A stretch of DNA of 7,641 nucleotides from CAG-791 sp963655255. Lineage in GTDB: Bacteria > Bacillota > Clostridia > Lachnospirales > Lachnospiraceae. The translations under genes were made by a program, and so were the position numbers. Of the stretch, positions 1 to 5,942 are shown one piece after another. How positions within the stretch are numbered: position 1 is the first letter of the stretch; the number at the start of each line of letters is the position of its first letter. The notes under the pieces are model-generated. The model saw nothing but the letters and a program-made list of their open reading frames with translations. It was not told the origin of the DNA and did not search any database. The DNA is taken from assembly GCA_963655255.1 (NCBI GenBank), contig CAVKEB010000070.1, positions 1-7,641 of the forward strand. The letters run 5' to 3'.

Positions 1-1
1 G

Positions 2-430
2 CTACTGTTTTCCATCCTTTACGCCGGGTTTATCCTCTTTCCCCGTCCTGCTGCCGTCTCCGCCTTCCGGATCCCCGCCACCTGCTGCCTTCTCGTGCAG
101 ATCGTCATAGAATCCGTACTATTCCATGTTTTCCTGCTTCTGTTTCTCCAGCCGTTTCATCTCCGCCTGAGGATCCGTCACCCACGGATGCTGTGCAATC
201 AGTGTCTCATCCGACAGGATGCCTTCCGAATTCCGGATGTTATTGATGACGTCCGTCTCGTTCATCATCATGTCGCGGTTGAAGATCACCTCAACGGTTT
301 CATTGGTAAAGTCCCCCACCCCCAGTATTGACAAGGTGCGCGTTCACGAACCACAGAAGCTGTTCCATAGATGCCTGAAACTCTGTCTCCATGTTGTTGG
401 CGTCCAGATCGATGTCATTTGTACATGCAC
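2..430 (-). pseudogene. Phage portal protein (SPP1 Gp6-like), C-terminal remnant
   Basis: This is the C-terminal part of a phage portal protein, the ring subunit through which DNA enters the capsid. The leftward reading contains DANNMETEF, MEQLLWFVNA, then EVIFNRDMMMNETDVI, GILSDETLIAQHPWVTD and QAEMKRLEKQKQENM, which I recognise as typical of SPP1-type portals; this is recall, not a database hit. The frame is broken twice. A one-base excess in the paired G5 runs (313-317 and 319-323, minus strand) shifts the frame after residues VNTGG. A TAG at 119-121 then interrupts the tail, after which the same frame continues YGFYDDLHEKAAGGGDPEGG to a natural-looking TAG at 2-4. The 5' part of the gene is absent: homology fades near 430, beyond which the residues no longer look like a portal. 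No other phage morphogenesis gene is seen in the window, so this is a prophage scar. Confidence 0.72.
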
Positions 431-465
431 ACCAATTATCAGATTCAAAACTTGATGCATAAGAA

Positions 466-489
466 CATTTTGCTGATGTCAGCAAAATG
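466..489. repeat. 24-bp perfect palindrome at edge of portal remnant
   Basis: Two 11-bp arms, CATTTTGCTGA and TCAGCAAAATG, flank a 2-bp centre. There is no T-run on either side, so it does not look like an intrinsic terminator. It could be an operator, an attachment-type site or an insertion target. It lies close to where portal homology is lost. Confidence 0.6.
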
Positions 490-794
490 ATCCACTAATA
501 ACTGGCTGAAGTGAAAAAGTAACTTCTACTTCATAACCTTGTGCCGGGAAAGTTGCGGTTACTCTTACAGGACAGAATGTTTTTATGCTCCAATCGTTCC
601 AAAAGTTGCGATAACTGTTACAATGAATACTGCTATGCGGCTCATTCTCGCTTCTGCTGGGTATTTTTGTGTATCACAAAGCAGGCGGAGTTCAGGCACT
701 TTTTCGCGAGTGTAAGACTGAATTCCACTTTCTGAAAGAGGCGTTCACTTGCTGCCCGGCACCTGCCGCCGCTTATAGCGGCTATGGGTTTTCT
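486..794. other. Gene-poor stretch between portal remnant and IS30 remnant
   Basis: No convincing gene is seen in these 309 bases. They hold a pair of imperfect direct repeats (550-569 and 603-622) and a small 6-bp-stem hairpin (GCCGCT TAT AGCGGC, 768-782) just beyond the transposase stop codon. The part nearest the transposase (about 690-794) is probably the non-coding 3' end of the IS30-family element, but its terminal inverted repeat cannot be fixed because the other end of the element is missing. A leftward 20-codon hydrophobic reading (642 to 580, beginning MSRIAVFIV) exists but has no good ribosome binding site, so it is not called as a gene. Confidence 0.45.
550..622. repeat. Imperfect direct repeat pair (AAGTTGCG...TTACA)
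   Basis: AAGTTGCGGTTACTCTTACA at 550-569 and AAGTTGCGATAACTGTTACA at 603-622 agree at 17 of 20 positions and are offset by 53 bases. They could be the end of an insertion sequence next to a second, diverged end, or repeated binding sites. No third copy was noticed in the window. Confidence 0.5.
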
Positions 795-2018
795 TTATTT
801 CAGAAGATAAGGTTTGAGAATGACCTTATCTTTTTCTATGGGCGTCAGCCCATAATGGATCATTTTTTCATAAAGATCCGGAAACATGAACTGGAGCAGT
901 TCGAACGGAGTCTTTCCTCCGCAGCTCTGGACCGGTGCGGAATTGATGTTGCTCAGGATCAGGTTGAGCTTGTCCTGCCCGGTAAATCCGATTGCTCTGA
1001 GATCTTTCACTCCTTTAGGGAGAATGTACCGTAGTTCTTCATGATTGTTTTCAAGTGAGCCTTTCTGTCCGGCACGCATGGGATCGCAGTAAAATACTCT
1101 GGTCCGCATCGTTGTGTCGGCATCTTTTTCCATTCCTTCCGCGTCGGTGAATTCGCTTCCGCGGTCGGTGAGGATCACTTCACAGTATTTCCGGAAAAGT
1201 GCTGTTCCAAGAATCCGTTCAAGCAGGTTGACGCCATCCGTCATATCAGCAGCTGTCCTGGTGTCATGATAGACTGCAAAGAGAAACGAACCGCTGAGAA
1301 ACTTGAAGGTCTGGATAAAGGGTCCGTCGGTTCCATCGTTGTAAACAGTGTCCATCTGTGTGACATGTGCCTCCGGGTTCTCCTGCAGGTATGTCTGGTA
1401 ATCCGTATAGAGCCTGCCCTTAAGATAGGTGCGGTCATGGCGCTTTTTGTATCTGGCACCAGATTTCTTTGTGATCTTACGTGACACCTGTCTTCTCAGG
1501 TCAAGGGAACAGATCCCGTTGATTTCGTGAAAAAGGCCGGACTCAATGTAGGTGTAGAGTGTCTTTTCCGACATATCCAGTTCGGGATGTGCCTGAAGGA
1601 TGTCATAGGGAGACTGTCCCTGGTCAAGGAGCGGCTTGATGATCTGTGCTTTTTCCTTTGCTTCTGCAGCTGTCATGTTGACACCGGTTCTTGTGTCAAC
1701 AAGAGTTGAGCGGTAATCCTTCTCGGCATCCTGGGGATTGTACCAGTATTTATTGAAACGGCATCCGGAATACCGGCTGCAGCCATTGCATGCGCCCGGG
1801 GTTCTGTCCCGTCTGCGGCACCGGAATGGGACGAAGTCAGGACAATCCGGCGTACAGTTTCTGTCGGACGGACATTTCTTATAAGCGGCACACTCCCGCG
1901 GAAGTCTGCACTTGTATTTCAGAAACCGGTGAAGGCGGATTTCTTTTCCTACTGTGGATTTATCCTTCCCGATCGTATCTGCGATAGCGGTCTTTGGGGA
2001 GCCATTGGAGATCCTGTG
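795..2018 (-). pseudogene. IS30-family transposase, 5'-truncated
   Basis: This is a DDE transposase of the IS30 family, which cuts and joins element ends. The frame is open from just after a TGA (2019-2021) to the TAA at 795-797, about 407 codons. It has no ATG until 1676, well inside the homologous region. The upstream part reads KTAIADTIGKDKSTVGKEIR, the N-terminal helix-turn-helix region of the family, followed by a cysteine-rich segment (CRLPRECAAYKKCP, then CNGCSRYSGCRF) resembling a zinc-binding knuckle. Counted from the ATG at 1676, the catalytic acids are D109 (QMDTVYN), D171 (ILTDRGSEF) and E209 (GSLENNHEELRY). The C-terminus (KPYLLK) looks native. The start codon, roughly the first 20 or more residues and the left terminal repeat are missing. 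The coding DNA runs into the 3' end of the antitoxin gene at about 2010-2022. An internal start at 1676 would give a 293-residue protein with the DDE core but no DNA-binding N-terminus. Confidence 0.85.
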
Positions 2019-2623
2019 TCACCTCCACACATTTTTCGTATCGTATCATAAACCCAGTCCGTGGATTCCGTTGCCTCTTTCAGGCAGGCTTGCTTTTCGT
2101 CCTCGGACAGCTTTTCAGAAAGCGTCTGTATGACCTCCGGCGTCACATTGGTTCTTCCCAGAGTTTTCAGCGCCTGGATCACCAGACTCGTCATATAAGA
2201 CAGGCCGGTGATTTCTTTGTTGGTCCTATGCTTAAATTCCAGCTTGGTGGAATTCCACTCATAGGTCTTATACGGGCCGTCGCTGATGTAGGACCAGACC
2301 GCTGTTACCTGCGTAGAGAGGCCCAGCAGGTTCAGGGCCGTATTTCCGCATGGAGCAATGGTCCAGTGGTAACTTCGCGCCAATGCTTTGGCAACAGCAT
2401 CCGGGTCGGCCGCTACATATTCATCAAGCAGCTTGCTGTACTTCGGCTTTTCGTAGACGCCTTGCAAAATTCGTTTTAGCGTCCCGTCATTTACAAGACG
2501 ATACATACTTTGCCGAATCGTATTTGCATCAGCAATATCCGCAAAGTCAGAAGCTACGAAAATAGTGCCATCCTCAGAAGAAATGACCCGCTCTCTTATT
2601 CCGCGCATATAGCCATTCGCCAT
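1949..2623 (-). CDS. AbiEi-type antitoxin (DUF6088-like), C-terminus fused to IS30 DNA
   Basis: This is a 224-residue protein resembling AbiEi antitoxins of type IV toxin-antitoxin and abortive-infection systems. In that family the N-terminal winged helix represses its own promoter and the C-terminal domain counters AbiEii, a nucleotidyltransferase toxin. Here residues about 20-58 form the likely winged helix (FVASDFADI, RQSMYRLVNDGTLKRI, GVYEKPKYS). Residues 85-160 carry the usual core (WTIAPCGNTALNLLGLS, SYISDGPYKTYEW, LEFKHRTNKEI). Residues after about 202 (TGSPMAPQRPLSQIRSGR and on) overlap the IS30 transposase N-terminal region in another frame, so the tail and stop codon come from the insertion sequence. 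The start is set by GAGGGGGGGA seven bases upstream. The AbiEii toxin gene expected directly downstream is absent, leaving an orphan antitoxin. The regulatory repeats upstream look intact, so expression and autoregulation are plausible. Confidence 0.8.
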   Translation of the reverse strand: MANGYMRGIRERVISSEDGTIFVASDFADIADANTIRQSMYRLVNDGTLKRILQGVYEKPKYSKLLDEYVAADPDAVAKALARSYHWTIAPCGNTALNLLGLSTQVTAVWSYISDGPYKTYEWNSTKLEFKHRTNKEITGLSYMTSLVIQALKTLGRTNVTPEVIQTLSEKLSEDEKQACLKEATESTDWVYDTIRKMCGGDTGSPMAPQRPLSQIRSGRINPQ

Positions 2624-2640
2624 AGCTTGCTCCCCCCCTC

Positions 2641-2680
2641 ATGTAACGGATATTATCCATTATCCGTTACATTTTTGCAA
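2641..2680 (-). promoter_or_regulatory. Promoter within AbiEi operator (inverted repeat 1)
   Basis: Reading leftward, a -35 TTGCAA (2675-2680), a 17-bp spacer and a -10 GATAAT (2652-2657) make a good sigma-A promoter. It lies within a perfect inverted repeat with 12-bp arms ATGTAACGGATA (2641-2652) and TATCCGTTACAT (2661-2672) around an 8-base loop. The predicted start near 2645 leaves a short leader before the antitoxin ATG at 2623. A repressor bound here would block polymerase, which matches the known autoregulation of AbiEi antitoxins; that AbiEi is the binder is inference. Confidence 0.72.
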
Positions 2681-2757
2681 CCACTCAGCAAGAGGCGATT
2701 CCAGTTTTCCACCAATAGGCGCTAGCTATACATCAAAAAGCAGTCGACCAGCAAAAA

Positions 2758-2791
2758 ATGTAACGAATATTAGATATTTTTCATTACATTT
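2758..2791. promoter_or_regulatory. Second, diverged operator copy (inverted repeat 2)
   Basis: This 34-base segment aligns without gaps to 2641-2674 at 27 of 34 positions and keeps the outer arms ATGTAA and TTACAT. It lies 117 bp upstream of the first copy. Its -35 and -10 positions are poor, so it is more likely a second repressor site than a second promoter. AbiEi in Streptococcus is known to bind two inverted repeats, which fits. Confidence 0.6.
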
Positions 2792-2810
2792 CAGAGTGCA
2801 TACCGATTCT

Positions 2811-2999
2811 TTATAGTTTCGCGAGAATTTCCCCAATGTCCCCGTCAATACAAATAGATTTCCTTTTAATCTCTCCCGGGCAAATGGCCTGGCCCTGGTT
2901 GATGCAGGCGTAAATTGCCTTTGGGTTCTTCACTGCCACCTGCCGGAAAGGGTACTTAATGATGCCGGGCGGGATCATCCCCGCATCCGCGGGGAACAC
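2811..2999 (-). CDS. Small ORF of unknown function starting inside a CRISPR repeat
   Basis: This is a 62-codon leftward reading whose ATG and first residues (MFPADAGMIP) are simply the type I-E-like repeat at 2971-2999 read as protein. From about residue 13 on (IIKYPFRQVAVKNPK, then AIYACINQGQAICPGEIKRK and ICIDGDIGEILAKL) the composition looks like a genuine soluble protein C-terminus, but I do not recognise the family. The best reading is the 3' end of an older gene whose 5' part was removed when the CRISPR DNA joined here. No ribosome binding site is visible for the ATG. It may be non-coding, and translation is doubtful. Confidence 0.3.
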   Translation of the reverse strand: MFPADAGMIPPGIIKYPFRQVAVKNPKAIYACINQGQAICPGEIKRKSICIDGDIGEILAKL

Positions 3000-3060
3000 T
3001 GCTCTCTCGAATATTCTTCCTGCCGCAGTCGGGGATCATCCCCGCATCCGCGGGGAACAC
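2971..3060 (-). CRISPR. Minimal type I-E-like CRISPR array: two repeats, one spacer
   Basis: Two identical 29-base repeats (2971-2999 and 3032-3060) flank one 32-base spacer (3000-3031), giving the 61-base period of type I-E. On the minus strand the repeat begins GTGTTCCCCGCGGATGCGGG, matching the type I-E pattern, with a stem CCCCGC/GCGGGG. In that orientation the leader should lie beyond 3060, but the truncated nucleotidyltransferase gene is there instead, so no AT-rich leader is seen. No cas genes occur in the window. There is no further repeat one period to either side. The array is either an orphan or a remnant, and could only act with Cascade and Cas3 encoded elsewhere. Confidence 0.85.
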
Positions 3061-3302
3061 CTGAAAGGAGGGCTACCTGACGGCAGACGCGCAGCCTCAT
3101 CCCATACATCGACCAGCTTTTCCTGCAGATCCATCCTTTCTCCATCTACAATGGCCGCAAAGTCAATGTCTGACTGATTATCATAGTCACCTCTTGCGTA
3201 AGAACCATACAGCAGAATTGCACGGATATTGTCTCCGTAAACGGTCCGGTATGCCTTTACAATCTGCCTGATGATCTGCTCCAACTGACTTTCTGTGCAC
3301 AT
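3036..3302 (-). pseudogene. MNT-type nucleotidyltransferase, truncated by CRISPR repeat
   Basis: This is an 88-codon reading whose first ~73 residues match minimal nucleotidyltransferases, which in HEPN/MNT toxin-antitoxin pairs modify and neutralise the HEPN RNase. The active-site motif GSYARGDYDNQSDID spans residues 33-47, with G33, S34, D45 and D47 in place. The family continues well past this point with a third acidic residue. Here the last residues (RCSPRMRG) are the CRISPR repeat read as protein and the stop lies in it, so the C-terminal part is lost. The ATG at 3302 (MCTESQLEQI) is preferred, with AGGAAG twelve bases upstream inside the end of the phosphatase gene. An ATG at 3323 would overlap that gene by 14 bases but lacks a good site. 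No HEPN partner is present. The enzyme is probably inactive. Confidence 0.72.
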
Positions 3303-3309
3303 ATAGGCT

Positions 3310-4059
3310 TCACACTTCCTCATCCGCGATGATCCGCAGGGTATTCTCTCTCGTGATCTCGCGGACATAATCAGGGTCATATTTCCGTTCAAGGTACTGC
3401 CAGCACCGCAGCATCTGCGGCGAGCGCTCTCTGTCCTTATGCGCATCTGTGCCGATGAAGGACACCAGCTCCTCCTTCAGGAGGCCGTTCACAAATTTTG
3501 CAAAGGGAGACCGGAAACGGGGCAGCACATCGTCCGCATTGACCTGAAGATAAATCCGGTTCCGCACCAGCTCTCCGGCGAGCGCCGCGTCCCTGCGGAT
3601 GCAGTCGTACCGCTCGCAGTGTGCGAGAATCACCCGGTACCCTTCATAGGAAAGATTCCGAAGTCCCTCCTGAATATACGAGAACTCCTCCCATGGTTTG
3701 AATTCAACCAGCACGTAGGACGAATCCGCCATGGTCTGAATTCTGCCCGCCTCCAGCTCTTCCGGCACCGAACTGTCATACATGATTTCATTTCCCGGGT
3801 AGAGATCCATCCAGTCGTCGGTCCATTTCCCCGAGGCTTCCATCGCATCCTGCATCCCCGCAATCCGCCGCAGTTGCCCGTTCGGGGAAACATTCCGGTG
3901 CCCTCCCTTGTGATGAGGGGTCAGAATCATCGTTCCGATCCGATTTTCCCGGGCGATCCGGAGCATCTCCATCGTCATCTCCATGCTCTCGGATCCGTCA
4001 TCCACCTCCGGCATGATGTGGATATGCATATCGGCAAGTTCGTAATCAGGCAGGTTCAT
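3310..4059 (-). CDS. CpsB/CapC-family PHP-domain tyrosine-protein phosphatase
   Basis: This is a cytoplasmic metal-dependent phosphatase of the PHP superfamily. Relatives (Streptococcus CpsB, Bacillus YwqE) dephosphorylate the tyrosine kinase that controls capsule or exopolysaccharide chain length. The 249 residues match the usual length of about 240-255. Likely metal ligands are H12 and H14 in DMHIHIMPEVDDG, H49 and H50 in LTPHH, E119 in VLVEF, H147 in AHCERY, and D205 and H207 in GTDAH, followed by RSPQM; the phosphatase looks intact. The start has an AAGGA eleven bases upstream. The gene follows the GT26 fusion gene by 54 bases on the same strand with no terminator between, so they likely share a transcript. 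Its cognate BY-kinase (CpsD/YwqD) is not in the window. Its end overlaps the start region of the truncated nucleotidyltransferase. Confidence 0.9.
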   Translation of the reverse strand: MNLPDYELADMHIHIMPEVDDGSESMEMTMEMLRIARENRIGTMILTPHHKGGHRNVSPNGQLRRIAGMQDAMEASGKWTDDWMDLYPGNEIMYDSSVPEELEAGRIQTMADSSYVLVEFKPWEEFSYIQEGLRNLSYEGYRVILAHCERYDCIRRDAALAGELVRNRIYLQVNADDVLPRFRSPFAKFVNGLLKEELVSFIGTDAHKDRERSPQMLRCWQYLERKYDPDYVREITRENTLRIIADEEV

Positions 4060-4113
4060 CTTCTCTTTTGTCCTTCTTCCTCTCAGCAGTCCACCCTTTC
4101 CGTTCCCCGTTTC

Positions 4114-5658
4114 TCATTTCTTCCCGGAATGGAAAAATTCCCCCACCAGATACCAAATGTACTTCGCGTTCGTCACCAGATACCGGTTGGCCAGCCGCTT
4201 CGGATCCTGGAACAGGCGGTACAGCCACTCCATTCCGATCTTCTGCATCCAGACAGGGGCCCGCTTCACCGTGCCCGCATAGAAGTTAAAACCGGCACCC
4301 ACGCCCAGCATTACGCCATTCAGTTTCCCGCGATGTGCCGCCATCCAGCGCTCCTGCTTCGGAGCACCCAGGCCGATCCAGACAAGATCCGCGCCAGACT
4401 CGTTGATTCTCCGGATCGTCTCCGCGTCCTCCTTGGGCGTCTCCGGGCGAAACGGCGGAGATACCATCCCTGCAATCCGGATGCCCGGATATCTGCGCTC
4501 CAGATTTTCCCGGAGCTTTGCAATGGTCTCCGGCGTTGAACCATAGAAATAGTGTGCCACTCTCCCGTCCATCGTCGCACGAAATACCGCATCCATGAAA
4601 TCCGGTCCTGCCACGCGCTCCGCCTCCGCAAAGCCACGGTTCTTCTGGTATTCCGCGATCGGCTTTCCGTCCGGGAACGTAAAGGCCGCCCCGTTCAGAA
4701 TGTCCCGGTAGCCGGGATCATCATGCGCCATCACCGTCGTATGCACGTTGGAGAAACAAAGATACTGCCCGGAGAGTCCTCCGCGGCCGCCCATCACCCG
4801 GTCAAGGACGGAAAACGCCGCCGTTTCCACATCGGAGACGGTAAAATTCACGCCAAAAACGTTGCACCGCTTCTCCAGCGGCTCATACGCCGCCGCGGCG
4901 TAAGGTCCGACGGAGTGAATCATCTTGTCGGGAAGGCACCGCCCCTCCGCAAAAAGAGCCAGGCTGACCGGAATGTCCCGTTCCCGGAAGCAGCGGATGA
5001 TCTGATTCCGTGTCTCCTCCTTCGAATCCGGAAGGTAGACATAGGCCCGAAGCGGTTCTCCGATCCTGTTCACCGCGCCGGAAAGCCTCTCACAGAGCTT
5101 CTCCTCCCCGTTCTCTTCCACCGTAAAAACTCCGGCGACATCCGCCGTTTCCGGAAGCGCCGCCACAAGACGGGCCGCCGCGATCTTCTCCTGCGCCCCC
5201 GTTGTGACAATCAGATAGTGAACCTTCCGGACCGCCTCTTGCTCCGTCCGGTGAAGCCAGTCGCGAAGAAGCAGCCGCTCCAGACTGGTAAAAAGAAAAT
5301 CCAGAATTCCCGCGTACAGAAGCACCAGGCGCGAAACCTTTTCAAACGAGTGCGTGGCCGACAGGAGAACGATCAGCGCCACATACTGAAACACCCTCTC
5401 CCGGAACACACGCGCCACGTTTTCCACCGGATCCATCTTCGTAATCCGGTATTCGTGATGCTTTGCCCGCCGATAGGTATTCCAGAAAAGATAAATCAGA
5501 ATGTTCAGCACATAAACCGTGCTGTAGAGCTCCACCCGCCACGGGACCAGCTTGCTCCACATCCGCAGGTACAGGGCGATCAGAAAGGCCGCCGTCGTCG
5601 CCGCGGTATCCAGTATGATGATGATTCTCCGAACGGATTTCTGTGAATGAAAATGCAT
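4114..5658 (-). CDS. GT26 (WecG/TagA/CpsF) glycosyltransferase fused to PGT-like membrane domain
   Basis: This 514-residue protein has two parts. Residues about 1-130 contain likely membrane segments near 11-31, 43-60, 88-102 and 108-126. They are followed by a Rossmann-like region (146-260, VHYLIVTTGAQ, VAGVF, AYVYLP), the layout of the N-terminus of polyprenyl-phosphate glycosylphosphotransferases. The catalytic Bac_transf domain that normally follows is absent. Instead, residues about 265-505 form a WecG/TagA/CpsF glycosyltransferase: GVNFTVSD, FSNVHTTVMA, FTFPDGKPI (putative catalytic D330), YGSTPETIAKL, WIGLGAPKQERWM, GVGAGFNFYAGTVKRAP, and the C-terminal membrane-associating EWLYRLFQDPKRLANRYL. 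Stand-alone GT26 enzymes are about 240 residues and add a sugar (ManNAc, ManNAcA or glucosyl type) to a lipid-linked first sugar. The start has AAGGA seven bases upstream. It heads the polysaccharide pair with the phosphatase. Sugar donor and acceptor cannot be read from sequence. Confidence 0.85.
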   Translation of the reverse strand: MHFHSQKSVRRIIIILDTAATTAAFLIALYLRMWSKLVPWRVELYSTVYVLNILIYLFWNTYRRAKHHEYRITKMDPVENVARVFRERVFQYVALIVLLSATHSFEKVSRLVLLYAGILDFLFTSLERLLLRDWLHRTEQEAVRKVHYLIVTTGAQEKIAAARLVAALPETADVAGVFTVEENGEEKLCERLSGAVNRIGEPLRAYVYLPDSKEETRNQIIRCFRERDIPVSLALFAEGRCLPDKMIHSVGPYAAAAYEPLEKRCNVFGVNFTVSDVETAAFSVLDRVMGGRGGLSGQYLCFSNVHTTVMAHDDPGYRDILNGAAFTFPDGKPIAEYQKNRGFAEAERVAGPDFMDAVFRATMDGRVAHYFYGSTPETIAKLRENLERRYPGIRIAGMVSPPFRPETPKEDAETIRRINESGADLVWIGLGAPKQERWMAAHRGKLNGVMLGVGAGFNFYAGTVKRAPVWMQKIGMEWLYRLFQDPKRLANRYLVTNAKYIWYLVGEFFHSGKK

Positions 5659-5739
5659 AGCGTTTTCCTTTATGACTGCAAAATTCCTGCATGTCCGGGA
5701 AGGATCCCGTCAGTCCGAGTTCCCGGTGCATTCTGTTTT

Positions 5740-5745
5740 ATTATA
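5740..5745 (-). promoter_or_regulatory. -10 element of leftward polysaccharide-pair promoter
   Basis: A perfect TATAAT on the minus strand lies about 80 bases upstream of the GT26 fusion gene, implying a leader of roughly 75 bases. At the expected distance the -35 (GGGCAG) is poor, so activation by another factor or weak expression is possible. Confidence 0.5.
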
Positions 5746-5798
5746 ACCCATGCGGCGTTTTCCTGCCCGGAGTTTTTCCACCCCCGCACAGGCATCTG

Positions 5799-5807
5799 TG
5801 ATAAAAT
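5799..5807 (+). promoter_or_regulatory. Extended -10 upstream of the YprB-type gene
   Basis: TGATAAAAT is an extended -10 (TGn followed by TAAAAT), which can compensate for the weak -35. It would start transcription near 5814, leaving about 130 bases of leader. The leader holds a small hairpin (ATTTCC TTGC GGAAAT, 5884-5899). It is divergent from, and about 55 bases away from, the leftward promoter. Confidence 0.45.
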
Positions 5808-5942
5808 AGATTTGTTTCGTATTTGCTGATTTTAAGTGTGAATCGACCACATATATTTTCTGTAACTGTTCCGCTCATCTCGAATTTCCTTGCGGAAATC
5901 CTCGATGCGGCTGGCCAGTTAACATCTTTTAAGGAGTTTTTC

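Noticed and set aside
580..642. Twenty-codon hydrophobic peptide (MSRIAVFIV...), possible small toxin
   Set aside because: No credible ribosome binding site, lies across one of the direct repeats, and no antitoxin RNA or partner could be recognised.
669..1034. Rightward 121-codon ORF over the IS30 end
   Set aside because: It is antisense to the transposase C-terminus and the non-coding element end; no ribosome binding site or motif.
3093..3121. Possible third, degenerate CRISPR repeat one period to the right
   Set aside because: Only short matches (TCATCCC and CATC) remain and the bases encode conserved MNT residues (DVWDEAAR).
3439..4539. Rightward 366-codon open reading frame opposite the phosphatase and GT26 genes
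   Set aside because: It is antisense to two clearly homologous genes, has no family motifs, and is rich in His, Arg and Pro as expected from a GC-rich antisense frame.
4552..5646. Rightward 364-codon open reading frame opposite the GT26 fusion gene
   Set aside because: Same reason: it is the antisense of a confident gene, with Arg/Pro-rich composition and no recognisable domain.
5823..5942. N-terminal extension of the YprB-type protein by 40 codons
   Set aside because: The extension overlaps the likely leader, lacks a ribosome binding site and family similarity; AAGGAG six bases before 5943 marks the start.
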